From an uncultured Lachnospiraceae bacterium (GTDB taxonomy: Bacteria > Bacillota > Clostridia > Lachnospirales > Lachnospiraceae): DNA of 57,375 nucleotides. The notes beneath the pieces are model-generated. The model made no database searches. It was not told where the DNA came from and saw only the letters and a program-made list of their open reading frames with translations. The stretch is from the NCBI GenBank assembly GCA_900548905.1, contig URMK01000042.1, positions 1-57,375 of the forward strand. The letters are read 5' to 3'. Of this stretch, positions 1 to 8,329 are shown in pieces. Made by a program: the position numbers and the translations under genes. Positions within the stretch are counted from its first letter, which is position 1. Every line of letters starts with the position of its first letter.

Positions 1-66
1 CCGAGGGATGCAGGGGCTGCTGCCGGGGGACGGAAGGGGATTCCATAGGACAGGCGATAAATGTAT

Positions 67-118
67 TTGCCGCGGAAGGAGAAATATGCTATACTGACTC
101 CAGTTAGTTAACCTATAA
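67..118 (+). promoter_or_regulatory. Promoter and DtxR-like operator of the iron regulator
   Basis: A sigma-A-like promoter is visible: TTGCCG at 67-72, a 17-bp spacer and TATACT at 90-95. Just downstream, around the expected start of transcription, is TTAGTTAACCTATAA (104-118). It resembles the TTAGGTTA/TAACCTAA operators of the DtxR/IdeR family and the better dyad at 8330-8345. Autoregulation by the gene that follows is an inference. Positions 1-66 hold no gene I can support. Confidence 0.55.
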
Positions 119-155
119 ATAAGCTGCTTTACCAAAAGAACTGGAGGTGAATAGT

Positions 156-521
156 TTGGCAGTAGGGGAATCCTCCGAAAATTATTTGGAGACCATTTTA
201 ATATTGAGCAAAGCGCACCCGGTGGTCCGTTCCGTCGATGTGGCGGAGGAATTGGGTTTTAAGAAATCAAGCGTCAGCGTAGCCATGAAAAACCTGCGGG
301 AGCTGGGACATATCACAGTAACGAAGGAAGGCTTTATCAATCTGACCGCTTCCGGACGGGAAATCGCCGAAATGATATATGAAAGGCATCAGCTTCTCTC
401 CGCCTGGCTCGTCAGGCTGGGTGTGGACGAGAAAACCGCGGCCGAGGATGCATGCAAGATCGAACACGTTATCAGCAAAGAAAGCTTTGAGGCCATTAAA
501 GGCCATGTAAACAGAACTTAA
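156..521 (+). CDS. DtxR-family iron-dependent transcriptional regulator, short form
   Basis: This is a metal-responsive repressor of about 121 residues with an N-terminal winged helix (about residues 5-65) and a dimerisation/metal-binding helix region. It lacks the C-terminal SH3 domain, like MntR. The metal-site segment DACKIEHVIS carries Cys-x-x-Glu-His as in DtxR/IdeR, rather than the Glu of MntR, and a His lies in YERHQLL. This favours Fe(II) over Mn(II) (inference from family knowledge). I place the start at TTG 156, because the RBS GGAGGTG (143-149) sits 6 bases ahead of it; a GTG at 147 would lie inside that RBS. It converges on the suf operon across a shared terminator. Likely targets are its own promoter and the metal-domain gene at 7.9 kb. 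Confidence 0.85.
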   Translation: MAVGESSENYLETILILSKAHPVVRSVDVAEELGFKKSSVSVAMKNLRELGHITVTKEGFINLTASGREIAEMIYERHQLLSAWLVRLGVDEKTAAEDACKIEHVISKESFEAIKGHVNRT

Positions 522-566
522 CTTAAAAAGGTATCCGGCCGCACGCCTGCCGGATACCTTTTTAAG
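522..566. terminator. Bidirectional terminator between the iron regulator and sufU
   Basis: A perfect 18-bp stem (522-539 with 549-566) encloses a 9-base loop. A-runs and T-runs flank the stem on both sides, so it can end transcription from either converging gene. Confidence 0.9.
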
Positions 567-998
567 TTACTGCCCTTCGTTTTTCAAAAGCTCTTCCAGG
601 GTATGCCAGCCTAAAACCGCACATTTCACCCGGGCGGGCATATGGGCCACATCCCGGAGACATACGGACTCTTCCAGCTCCTCCAGTTCCTCCGGAGTTG
701 CCCGGCCCTGGATCATACGCAGGAAAACACCGGTCAGCCTTCCGGCCTCCTCCGTGGATTTTCCGATCACCAGATCCAGCATCATATCTGCCGAAGCCTG
801 GGAAATGGCACAGCCGTTCCCCCCAAAAGCGCCGTCCAGTACCCTTCCGTTTTCTATTTTCAGCTGCAGCACGATATCATCTCCGCAGCTTGGATTCACG
901 CCTTCCAGTTCCCGGTCGGCATCCGGCAGCGGATGCTTGTGACCGGGATTTTTGTTATGATCCAACAATATTTCCTGGTAAAAAGTTTTATTCTCCAT
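567..998 (-). CDS. sufU: SUF Fe-S cluster assembly sulfur acceptor SufU
   Basis: This is a 143-residue IscU/SufU-fold protein, the zinc-dependent sulfur acceptor that receives persulfide from SufS in Gram-positive bacteria. The expected zinc-site residues are all visible: Cys38 and Asp40 in NPSCGD, Cys63 in GNGCAIS and Cys126 in VKCAVLGW. The length matches SufU (about 140-150) rather than IscU, including the insertion between the second and third conserved Cys. It starts at ATG 998 behind AGGAGG and overlaps the end of sufS by 11 bp, so it is the last gene of the operon and probably translationally coupled. Confidence 0.95.
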   Translation of the reverse strand: MENKTFYQEILLDHNKNPGHKHPLPDADRELEGVNPSCGDDIVLQLKIENGRVLDGAFGGNGCAISQASADMMLDLVIGKSTEEAGRLTGVFLRMIQGRATPEELEELEESVCLRDVAHMPARVKCAVLGWHTLEELLKNEGQ

Positions 999-2220
999 AT
1001 CCCATTTTCCTCCTGACCTGTGACAGGCTTTCGGTAAAAGCCCTTATTTCTTCTTCCGTATTATAAAACGCGATGCTGGCGCGGACCGCGGAGGGCACCT
1101 TCAGGTAATCCATCAGCGGCTGGGCGCAGTGATGCCCCGCCCGCACCGCAATGTGATCCGCGTCCAGTATGGAGGCTACATCGTGGGGATGGACTTCGTC
1201 CACCGTAAAAGTGAGGATGCCGCAATGCTCCCCCGCATCTTCGGATCCCAGGACATGTACGCCCGGGATCTCCTTCATGTTATCCAGAGCCAGGGCGGTG
1301 AGGTGATCTTCCCGTTCCCGCAGGGCCTGGAAGCCAATCTGCTCCAGGTAATCTATGGCGGCTCCCAGCGCTGCCGCTCCCGCGGCATTCACCGTTCCGG
1401 CTTCAAATTTATGGGGAAGCGGCGCATAAACCGCATCATATCTTCCCACCCGTTCTATCATTTCCCCTCCGGTAAGGAAGGGCGGCATCGCCTGAAGCAG
1501 CTCCTCTTTTCCGTACAGCACGCCGATCCCCATGGGCGCCAGCAGCTTATGCCCGGAAAAAGCGAGGAAATCCACATCCAGCCCGCAGACGTCTATGGGA
1601 ATATGGGGCGCGCTCTGCGCGGCATCCACCACCACGACGGCCCCCTGTTCATGGGCAATCCGTGTGATCTCCCTGATAGGGTTCAACCGCCCGAACACAT
1701 TGGAAACCTGGGTAACCGCCGCCAGTCTGGTGCGCGGGGTGAACGCGCCGCGGATCCGTTCCTGCGTCAGCCGCCCGTCCGGGCTGCATTCCAGGAATTT
1801 CAGAACGGCTCCTGTTCTGGCAGCAACCATCTGCCAGGGCAGAAGGTTGCTGTGATGTTCCATGATACTTACCAGGATTTCATCTCCTGGCCCCAGATGG
1901 CTTAAACAATAGCTGTACGCCACCAGATTCAGCGCCTCCGTGGTATTTCTTGTGAAAATAATTTCCTCCGCCTTTCCGGCATGCAGAAACCTTTGTACCC
2001 GTTTTCTTGCATTCTCATAGCAATCCGTGGCTTCCAGCCCCAGTTCGTACAACCCTCTCATGGGATTGGCATTCTGCTTTTCATAAAAATCCCGTTCCGC
2101 CTCCAGCACACAGGCCGGACGCTGGGAGGTTGCCGCATTGTCCAGATATATCAGCGGCCTGTTCTTCCGGAAAATGGGGAAATCCGCTCGATAATCCCTT
2201 TCCCTGCCTCTGTTATCCAT
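988..2220 (-). CDS. sufS: Cysteine desulfurase SufS
   Basis: This PLP-dependent class-V aminotransferase (410 residues) takes sulfur from L-cysteine to form a persulfide and alanine. Visible residues are HHSN at 122-125 (PLP stacking His), the Schiff-base Lys225 in SGHKL and the persulfide Cys365 in RAGHHCAQP. The RAGHHCAQP signature is the SufS (group II) type rather than IscS. The start is ATG 2220, behind GGAAGGAGG and overlapping the sufD stop by 8 bp. A longer upstream reading is open but has no RBS. It pairs with the adjacent SufU. Confidence 0.95.
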   Translation of the reverse strand: MDNRGRERDYRADFPIFRKNRPLIYLDNAATSQRPACVLEAERDFYEKQNANPMRGLYELGLEATDCYENARKRVQRFLHAGKAEEIIFTRNTTEALNLVAYSYCLSHLGPGDEILVSIMEHHSNLLPWQMVAARTGAVLKFLECSPDGRLTQERIRGAFTPRTRLAAVTQVSNVFGRLNPIREITRIAHEQGAVVVVDAAQSAPHIPIDVCGLDVDFLAFSGHKLLAPMGIGVLYGKEELLQAMPPFLTGGEMIERVGRYDAVYAPLPHKFEAGTVNAAGAAALGAAIDYLEQIGFQALREREDHLTALALDNMKEIPGVHVLGSEDAGEHCGILTFTVDEVHPHDVASILDADHIAVRAGHHCAQPLMDYLKVPSAVRASIAFYNTEEEIRAFTESLSQVRRKMGYGE

Positions 2221-3328
2221 TCCGGGTACCTCCTTCCAAAAAATCCTGCACCTTTTCCACCAGGGCTGCGTCCGGTATCCGGCTGCAAAGGGCGTCAATC
2301 CCCGCCCGGGCCATCATGTCACAGGCTTCTTCCCGGCTCATGCCCCTGGAACAGAAATAGAAAAGCTTCTCTTCCTCCAGACGTCCGGCGGTCGCTCCAT
2401 GGCTTCCCTGCACATTTTCTTCCCCGCATAATATCAGAGGAATGGTGCGGTTGACCACCTCATCCCCCAGCAGGAGCACCTCTTCTGTTTCCTCTCCCAC
2501 CGCTCCGGCACAGCCCCGGCGGAAATCAATGGTCCCCCGGAACAGCTTGGAAGCATTCTCACGCAGCACGCCTTTTACCTCCATCCGGCTTTCCGTTTTC
2601 TTTCCGGTATGGCCGGCCACATAATTCATATCCAGCTTCTGATCCTTTTTTCCCAGATAACCCACCGCGGTGTCCATCCGGCTTCCGTCCCCCGCCAGAT
2701 TGACGCTGCTGCCCGCATAAATGCTGCGCGCTCCCAGGAAAAGCTGTACGAGTTCCAGGGATCCGCCTTCCTCACAGGTTCCGCCCACATCGTTTATATA
2801 CCCATATTCCGTTCCCAGAAGCTGGACCTGGATCAAACGTATCCCGGCCCCTTTTTCCGCATAGAGCCTTGTCTGGAATCCGGCTGTCCCTCCGGCCCCG
2901 CCGGGGGAGGAGACATCCATAATTACCGTAACACGGCTGCCTTCTTCGGCATAGATATAGGCGGCATGCAGACTGCTTTCTCGTTCCTTGCAGGAAAAAA
3001 CAAGCTTCACGGGAGTTTCCGGATGTTCTCCTCTTTTTACCCGGATGATTTCCACCGGTGTACCGCTTTCCCTTACCAGCTCCTCCATATCCGGCCCCAT
3101 CCCCGTGGCGATATCCCGGAAGCCGGCCTCCATCATCCCGGCGCTCATGCCGCGGATACAGGATACCCCGTCCGCCGGCAGGGTAAGAGCCGGTCCGTCC
3201 GTCGGGTTTTCCCTTGCAGACAGAAGGGCTTCTATATCTATAGCAGAAAGACTGCTTTCATTCATGCGCAGCCAATTCCAGGTGCGCACAGGCAGTCTGT
3301 TTATTTTCATATCCGTTCCCTGTTTCAT
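2213..3328 (-). CDS. sufD: SufB/SufD-family Fe-S scaffold subunit SufD
   Basis: This 371-residue protein has the right-handed beta-helix SufBD core, which with SufB and the SufC ATPase forms the scaffold where Fe-S clusters are built. The C-terminal part carries the family pattern (FRGTIDFRRGC, then LLLGDEVVNRTIP, then HGATAGRLEEEKLFYFCSRG). It is shorter and more divergent than SufB, as usual for SufD. It starts at ATG 3328 behind AAGGAGCG; an internal ATG at 3310 is possible. It lies 22 bp after sufB and is coupled to sufS. Confidence 0.9.
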   Translation of the reverse strand: MKQGTDMKINRLPVRTWNWLRMNESSLSAIDIEALLSARENPTDGPALTLPADGVSCIRGMSAGMMEAGFRDIATGMGPDMEELVRESGTPVEIIRVKRGEHPETPVKLVFSCKERESSLHAAYIYAEEGSRVTVIMDVSSPGGAGGTAGFQTRLYAEKGAGIRLIQVQLLGTEYGYINDVGGTCEEGGSLELVQLFLGARSIYAGSSVNLAGDGSRMDTAVGYLGKKDQKLDMNYVAGHTGKKTESRMEVKGVLRENASKLFRGTIDFRRGCAGAVGEETEEVLLLGDEVVNRTIPLILCGEENVQGSHGATAGRLEEEKLFYFCSRGMSREEACDMMARAGIDALCSRIPDAALVEKVQDFLEGGTRNG

Positions 3329-3350
3329 ATTTCGCTCCTTTCCGGACAGC

Positions 3351-4757
3351 TTATCCGATGCTGCCCTTCATTTCCAGTTGAATCAGGTTGTTCATTTCCA
3401 CCGCATATTCCAGGGGCAGCTCCTTGGATACATTATCCGCAAAGCCGCTGACTATCATGGCCCTGGCATCTTCTTCGCCGATCCCTCTGGACATCAGGTA
3501 AAATACCGCCTCCTCACTGATCCTTCCAATCTGTGCCTCATGCCCGATATCCGCATCCGGCGTACGGATATCCATAGCCGGAATGGTATCGGAACGGGAG
3601 TAATCATCCAACATCAGCGACTGGCAGGAAACGGCCGCTTTGCTTCCGGCCGCATCCCTGCCCACCGTTACCGAACTGCGGAAGGTACTGATACCGCCGT
3701 CCTTGGAAATGGATTTCGTATTGATAAAAGAGGAGGTGTCCGGCCCCTGATGGACAATTTTAGCTCCTGTGTCCAGGCACTGTCCTTTTCCGGCAAAGGT
3801 AATTCCCGTAAACTCCGCTCTCGCCCCTTTTCCCTTGAGGATACTCATGGGATATAAACAGGAGACATGGGAGCCAAAGGAACCGGAAACCCATTCTATG
3901 ACGCCCCCTTCCTCCACAACGGCACGCTTGGTATTCAGATTGTACATATTTTTAGACCAGTTCTCGATGGTGGAATAGCGCAGTCTTGCGTTCTTCCCCA
4001 CATACAGCTCCACGCAGCCCGCATGGAGATTGGCTACGTTGTATTTAGGCGCAGAGCAGCCTTCTATAAAATGCAGATCCGCCCCTTCCCCCACGATGAT
4101 GAGGGTGTGCTCAAACTGCCCGGCCCCCGGCGCATTCAGACGGAAATAGGACTGTAAGGGAATGGTTACGGATACGCCCGGAGGCACATATACAAAAGAA
4201 CCTCCTGACCATACCGCACCGTGAAGCGCGGCAAATTTATGATCGTCCGGCCGTACCAGCTTCATAAAATGCTTTTGCACCATGGAGGCGTATTCCCCCC
4301 GCAGAGCGCTCTCCATATCCGTATATACCACGCCCTGGGCAGCCACCTCTTCCCGCACATGATGGTACACCAGCTCCGAATCATACTGCGCCCCCACGCC
4401 GGCCAGGGATTTCCTTTCCGCCTGCGGAATGCCCAGAAGTTCAAAGGTATTCTTAATATCCTCCGGCACATCGGACCATTTGGTACTCATATGGGTATTG
4501 GGCCTCACATAGGTTACAATATGCTCCATATCCAGCCCTTCCAGGGAAGGCCCCCAGTCAGGCGCTTTCATACGGTTATATATCTGCAGGGACTGCAGAC
4601 GGAAAATTTCCATCCAGGAAGGATCCTTCTTTTCCCGGGAAATCCCCGCAACGATTTCCGGGGTCAGACCTTCCTGCACCCGGAATCCGTCCTTTTCTTC
4701 ATTTTTTATATCATAAATGCTTCTGTCTATATCATCCACATAGGTTTTTTCTTCCAT
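3351..4757 (-). CDS. sufB: Fe-S cluster assembly scaffold SufB
   Basis: This 468-residue SufB is the main scaffold of the SufBCD complex. Family blocks include PPGVSVTIPLQSYFRLN, then HFIEGCSAP, then the ENWSKNMYNLNTKR block and GHEAQIGRISEEAVFYLMSRG near the C-terminus. Length and sequence fit SufB rather than SufD. The start is ATG 4757 (MEEKTYVDD) with AAGGAG 8 bases ahead; the open frame extends 27 codons upstream but lacks a better site. It lies 19 bp after sufC. Confidence 0.95.
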   Translation of the reverse strand: MEEKTYVDDIDRSIYDIKNEEKDGFRVQEGLTPEIVAGISREKKDPSWMEIFRLQSLQIYNRMKAPDWGPSLEGLDMEHIVTYVRPNTHMSTKWSDVPEDIKNTFELLGIPQAERKSLAGVGAQYDSELVYHHVREEVAAQGVVYTDMESALRGEYASMVQKHFMKLVRPDDHKFAALHGAVWSGGSFVYVPPGVSVTIPLQSYFRLNAPGAGQFEHTLIIVGEGADLHFIEGCSAPKYNVANLHAGCVELYVGKNARLRYSTIENWSKNMYNLNTKRAVVEEGGVIEWVSGSFGSHVSCLYPMSILKGKGARAEFTGITFAGKGQCLDTGAKIVHQGPDTSSFINTKSISKDGGISTFRSSVTVGRDAAGSKAAVSCQSLMLDDYSRSDTIPAMDIRTPDADIGHEAQIGRISEEAVFYLMSRGIGEEDARAMIVSGFADNVSKELPLEYAVEMNNLIQLEMKGSIG

Positions 4758-4776
4758 GGCAAACTCCTTTCTCCGG

Positions 4777-5550
4777 TCATCCCCGGGCGCTGCCTTCCCG
4801 GACAGCCTCCCGGTAATATGCCTCAAAGCCCCTTTCATTGATTTCCTCCACCAGGCTGCGGTCCCCGGTAGCCACGATGCGGCCGTCCACCATGACGTGA
4901 GTGTAATCCACCTTCAGGGATTCCAGGATTTTCGTGCTGTGGGTGATGATAAGCAAAGCTCCCTTTTCGTTTTTCTGATATTCTTCCACGCCCCTGGATA
5001 CGGTGCGCACCGCATCCACGTCCAGCCCGGAATCCGTTTCATCCAGGATAGCCAGTGTGGGGCGCAGCATGAGAAGCTGAAGGATCTCCGCCTTTTTCTT
5101 TTCCCCGCCGGAAAATCCCATATTCAGATCCCGATCGCCGTAGGTTTCCTCCATTTGAAGCACCTCCATGGCCTTTTTCATTTCCCTGCGAAAATCCCAG
5201 AGCCGCAGCTTCTCCCCTCTGCGCTGTTCCAGCGCACTGCGGATAAAGCTGCCCAGGGAAATTCCCGGCACCTCCAATGGGTTCTGGAAAGAAAGGAAAA
5301 TCCCTTCCCTTGCACGTTTATCCACGGTTTCTTCCGTGATATCCCTTCCTTCATACCGGATGCTGCCCGCCGTCACCGTATATTTGGGATTTCCCATCAG
5401 CGCATAACCCAGCGTGGATTTTCCCGCTCCGTTCGGCCCCATCAGCACATGGGTTTCTCCTCTGTTCACCGCCATATCCAAACCGTGAAGAATCTCTTTG
5501 TCCTCCACACTGACCTTCAGTCCGTTTATCTGTAATAATTGATCTGCCAT
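4777..5550 (-). CDS. sufC: Fe-S assembly ATPase SufC
   Basis: This 257-residue ABC-type ATPase powers the SufBCD scaffold in the cytoplasm. Walker A is GPNGAGKST (residues 38-46), the signature is FSGGEKKKAEILQL, and Walker B is LAILDETDSGLDVDA with the SufC-typical ETDSGLD. The D-loop/H-loop region LLIITHST is present. It starts at ATG 5550 behind AGGAGG and is the first gene of the C-B-D-S-U operon. About 380 bp of leader lie between it and the likely promoter. Confidence 0.95.
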   Translation of the reverse strand: MADQLLQINGLKVSVEDKEILHGLDMAVNRGETHVLMGPNGAGKSTLGYALMGNPKYTVTAGSIRYEGRDITEETVDKRAREGIFLSFQNPLEVPGISLGSFIRSALEQRRGEKLRLWDFRREMKKAMEVLQMEETYGDRDLNMGFSGGEKKKAEILQLLMLRPTLAILDETDSGLDVDAVRTVSRGVEEYQKNEKGALLIITHSTKILESLKVDYTHVMVDGRIVATGDRSLVEEINERGFEAYYREAVREGSARG

Positions 5551-5890
5551 TGCTTCCTCCTTTACTGTAACAGTGCGGACAAGTCTGAACTGTTACTCCT
5601 TTACTGTCCTTCGCACAGCCGGAACCCGCAGCCCGGTATCCCCGGCAGGCAAAGCGTTACCTTGCTTTCCCTCCTGCCTCCTGGAAAAAGAGCTGTGTCT
5701 CCGGCAAACTCTATCAATACGTTTCCGTCCGGCAGCGTGTTCTGGTTCCGCCGACGGTGTCCCTCTGTGTTTCTTTTCCGGGTACCCCCGGAATATGGTA
5801 ATCGTGACACGTGCGCCGTGCTGTGTGATTGCCGTCTTATTCATCGGTAGTCACGCAGTATGGTACCGGATCGATGCATCTTATAAAAAA
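5551..5890 (-). other. Long leader upstream of sufC, no certain gene
   Basis: If transcription starts near 5933, sufC has an untranslated leader of about 380 nt. It holds a hairpin just before the sufC RBS (arms 5567-5574 and 5589-5596, GTAACAGT/ACTGTTAC). Two overlapping minus-strand frames are open (5593-5844 and 5601-5810); neither has a clear RBS or a recognised family, although the second reads protein-like near its end. It may be a decayed gene or a structured leader. Confidence 0.4.
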
Positions 5891-5968
5891 ATAGGATCCA
5901 AACATTTCCTACCATTTAGGTATGAATTGTTCAAATCCTATTATAGTGATTCCTCACGGAATAATCAA
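5891..5968 (-). promoter_or_regulatory. Promoter of the suf operon with nested inverted repeats
   Basis: On the minus strand TTGATT (5968-5963) and TATAAT (5945-5940) are separated by exactly 17 bp. The spacer holds the dyad ATTCCGTGAGGAAT. A second inverted repeat (arms 5891-5904 and 5928-5941, ATAGGAT...AACA type) overlaps the -10 and the start region. This architecture fits repression by an Fe-S or iron sensor such as an Rrf2/IscR-family protein. The regulator's identity is inference, and no Rrf2 gene lies in the window. Confidence 0.6.
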
Positions 5969-6064
5969 TATAAGAAGGGAATTCTAATTGATAATGTTTC
6001 TCATTTTGCAGCACTACCGGCTGCGCGGCGGACGAAAGGACACCTTTTTTGCTAAGAAAACGCT

Positions 6065-7057
6065 TCAAAGCCGGCTATTGTACCGCCTCCGGATGACATC
6101 CCATCCGGGCAAACCGTCTTCCAGTGCCTGCCAGGCAGGCCCCGGCCTCACCCCCGCCTGCGCCCACAATTTCTGAAATTCCATATCCAAAGCCTGGATT
6201 TCCGCCGGCGCACTCCGGCAATGATCACTCGCCGCCAGTTTTCCTGCCGCTGTTTTTGCCATTATTTTAAGAAGAAGATACAGCAGCAGCTTTTTGGGTC
6301 CTTTCTTAAAATAGGCTTCATCCCCCTCAGGTTGTATGGAACAGCCTGAGGCTTCCAGCATCCCATAAGCCTCTCCCACCGCTTCCATCAGCTGTTTCAG
6401 CTGGCCGGCAGAGGCCCTTTTCAACTCACAGTCCACCGAATAGCACACAAAGGCTATCGGCAGGATAAAGGCCGCATGGCATTTATACCAGGAATCCATA
6501 TCGGAACTATATGTCAGACGATACCCGCTGCCCCTGAAAAAGCCGGCAATTGTTTCGGAAAGTGCCCGATCCGGCTTTTCGTGAAGGGAACCTATATTCA
6601 TGCCTCCTTTCCCGAAACGGACGCAGACCACTTCCTCTTTCACCCGCCGGCCGCCCGTGCCCTGGAAGCCGAACATGATCTTTTTGGGCCTGCTGCTGTT
6701 TCTGCGGATATAGTCCTCCATTGCCGCCGCGGAAAGATTGTTTCCCACCAGGATTACCAGCGGGCTTGCCACGGCTGCCAGCTGATCCAGTATCCCGTAC
6801 ATCTGCTGCCACTGCATAACAGCAAATACCGCGTCATATTCCAGCGCCGGATCCGGCGCTTCCACGATAAGAGGATAATCCCGCGTTGTCTTTTTCTGCA
6901 GATAGTGGCGGATTACCAGCCCCCTTTTCTCCAGCTCCTTTTTCCGTTCCCCGCGGGCAAGCAGGCTGACCTCGTTCCCTGCCGTACACAATACATGCGC
7001 CAGATAGCTGCCGATAACGCCTGCGCCATATACAAGAATCCGTTTTTTTTGATTCAT
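6065..7057 (-). CDS. Ketopantoate reductase family (ApbA/PanE-like) NADP-dependent reductase
   Basis: This 330-residue protein has an N-terminal Rossmann fold (VYGAGVIGSYLA, residues 9-20) and the C-terminal helical domain of 2-dehydropantoate 2-reductases. A conserved Lys is visible in WYKCHAAFILP. It is somewhat longer than PanE (about 300) and lacks a pantothenate-gene context, so it may act on another 2-oxo acid; I do not assign panE. Its ATG overlaps the gpmA stop by 4 bp (ATGA), which implies translational coupling to gpmA, an unusual partner. Confidence 0.8.
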   Translation of the reverse strand: MNQKKRILVYGAGVIGSYLAHVLCTAGNEVSLLARGERKKELEKRGLVIRHYLQKKTTRDYPLIVEAPDPALEYDAVFAVMQWQQMYGILDQLAAVASPLVILVGNNLSAAAMEDYIRRNSSRPKKIMFGFQGTGGRRVKEEVVCVRFGKGGMNIGSLHEKPDRALSETIAGFFRGSGYRLTYSSDMDSWYKCHAAFILPIAFVCYSVDCELKRASAGQLKQLMEAVGEAYGMLEASGCSIQPEGDEAYFKKGPKKLLLYLLLKIMAKTAAGKLAASDHCRSAPAEIQALDMEFQKLWAQAGVRPGPAWQALEDGLPGWDVIRRRYNSRL

Positions 7058-7833
7058 AATGGTTCCTGGGCTGCACTGCCCTGGGCTGCACTGCCCTGGG
7101 CTGCCACCTTTGCCATCTTCGCCTGCACCGCCCGGGGATCTCCCAGGTATTCCTTTCCGATAACCCTCCCATCCCCGCTGAATTCATACACCAGAGGGAT
7201 TCCCGTAGGAATGTTGACGTCAACAATTTCCTCCGGCGTCAGCTTTTCAAAATACCGGACCAGTGCCCGGATGGAATTTCCGTGGGCGGCAATCAGAACC
7301 CGCTTCCCTTCCTGCATGCTTTTCCAAATGACATCGTCATAATAGGGAATGACTCTGTCAATGGTATCCTTCAGGCTCTCCCCCAGGGGCAGCTTATTAC
7401 CGGGCAGGGCCGTCTCCTGCCGGTACTGATCCTGAAGCGCCGGATTGCGCGGATCCGTCTTGGCAAGAAAAGGCGGGGCGATATCGAAGGAGCGTCTCCA
7501 GATCTTCACCTGTTCTTCGCCGTATTGCAAAGCCGTTTCCGATTTGTTCAGGCCCTGGAGCGCTCCATAATGCCGTTCGTTCAGCTTCCACGTTTTAATT
7601 ACCGGCAGCCAGCACCGATCCATTTCTTCCAGGATGTGATCCAATGTATGCACCGCTCTTTTCAGATAGGAGGTATAACAAATGTCGAAATCATACCCGT
7701 TATCCAGCAGTGTCCGCCCTGCGTCCGCCGCTTCCTTTTTTCCGGTTTCCGACAGATCCACATCTGTCCAGCCGGTAAAAAGATTCTCCTTATTCCAGAT
7801 GCTCTCTCCATGCCGTACCAATACAAGTTTCAT
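7054..7833 (-). CDS. gpmA: 2,3-bisphosphoglycerate-dependent phosphoglycerate mutase
   Basis: This enzyme interconverts 3- and 2-phosphoglycerate in glycolysis. It is 259 residues long, with LVRHGESIWN holding the phosphorylated His8, then GWTDVDLSE, NERHYGALQGLNK, and the second catalytic His in AAHGNSIRALVRY. The C-terminus ends in an Ala-Gln-Gly-Ser repeat encoded by a 15-bp DNA tandem repeat (7066-7106), beyond the usual family end. The start is ATG 7833 behind GGAGGG. It is coupled to the downstream reductase. Confidence 0.95.
   Translation of the reverse strand: MKLVLVRHGESIWNKENLFTGWTDVDLSETGKKEAADAGRTLLDNGYDFDICYTSYLKRAVHTLDHILEEMDRCWLPVIKTWKLNERHYGALQGLNKSETALQYGEEQVKIWRRSFDIAPPFLAKTDPRNPALQDQYRQETALPGNKLPLGESLKDTIDRVIPYYDDVIWKSMQEGKRVLIAAHGNSIRALVRYFEKLTPEEIVDVNIPTGIPLVYEFSGDGRVIGKEYLGDPRAVQAKMAKVAAQGSAAQGSAAQEPL
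7066..7106. repeat. 15-bp tandem repeat, about 2.7 copies, in the gpmA 3' end
   Basis: The unit CTGGGCTGCACTGCC is repeated at 7066-7080 and 7081-7095, with a partial third copy. On the minus strand it encodes the AAQGS-type tail of phosphoglycerate mutase. Copy number could vary without breaking the frame. Confidence 0.9.
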
Positions 7834-7911
7834 AAATAGAACCCTCCGTTTCCCGTGTCAATCCGTTTATTGTATATTAATTCGTAACTGTGAAGGCACT
7901 GTGCAGTTGCA

Positions 7912-8286
7912 TTAATTCTCATGAAGGCATTGAAAGGAATGTATCCGATAACCTGCCTTCCGCACAATTTCCCGGGCTTCCTTTTCAGTAAGCGGCTGCT
8001 TCGTATACAGCAGTGCCGTCCTTTTCCCCAAATCCACCTGCGCATAGAAACCGTCCTGCCCGTTAAATGCATTTTCCACCCGGGCGCTGCAGTTGCTGCA
8101 GGTCATCCCCTCGATTTCCATACGGTATGTATGGGCATAATGGCTTTTATCCCGATCCCCGGGCTTCACCTTCTTCACCGTGTCCCCTCCGCCGCCGCAG
8201 CAGCCATGGGACAGCCTCTTCGCATAGCTTTTTATGCCGAATACACATATCATCAACAAAATAATACATATAATCCCTGTTGCCAT
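7912..8286 (-). CDS. Membrane-anchored heavy-metal-associated (HMA) domain protein
   Basis: This 124-residue protein starts with one membrane helix (about residues 3-20), followed by a Gly/Cys segment (HGCCGGGG) like FeoB-associated Cys-rich membrane proteins. A ferredoxin-like HMA domain follows with the metal-binding motif GMTCSNCSARVE. HMA domains bind soft metals such as Cu(I), but in this family the FeoB-like head and the iron-type operator upstream point to iron or broader metal homeostasis (inference). I start at ATG 8286, 5 bases after AAGAGGTGG, rather than at GTG 8295 inside that RBS. No feoA/feoB lies in the window. Confidence 0.8.
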   Translation of the reverse strand: MATGIICIILLMICVFGIKSYAKRLSHGCCGGGGDTVKKVKPGDRDKSHYAHTYRMEIEGMTCSNCSARVENAFNGQDGFYAQVDLGKRTALLYTKQPLTEKEAREIVRKAGYRIHSFQCLHEN

Positions 8287-8329
8287 AGTATCCACCTCTT
8301 ATCTTTTCGTAATTAGTATGCTCCAAAAC

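Noticed and set aside
988..2298. Longer sufS reading starting at 2298
   Set aside because: The extra 26 residues overlap sufD deeply and lack an RBS; ATG 2220 has a strong one and gives the family N-terminus.
5593..5844. Small minus-strand ORF in the suf leader
   Set aside because: No convincing RBS and no recognised family; described as part of the leader instead of a gene.
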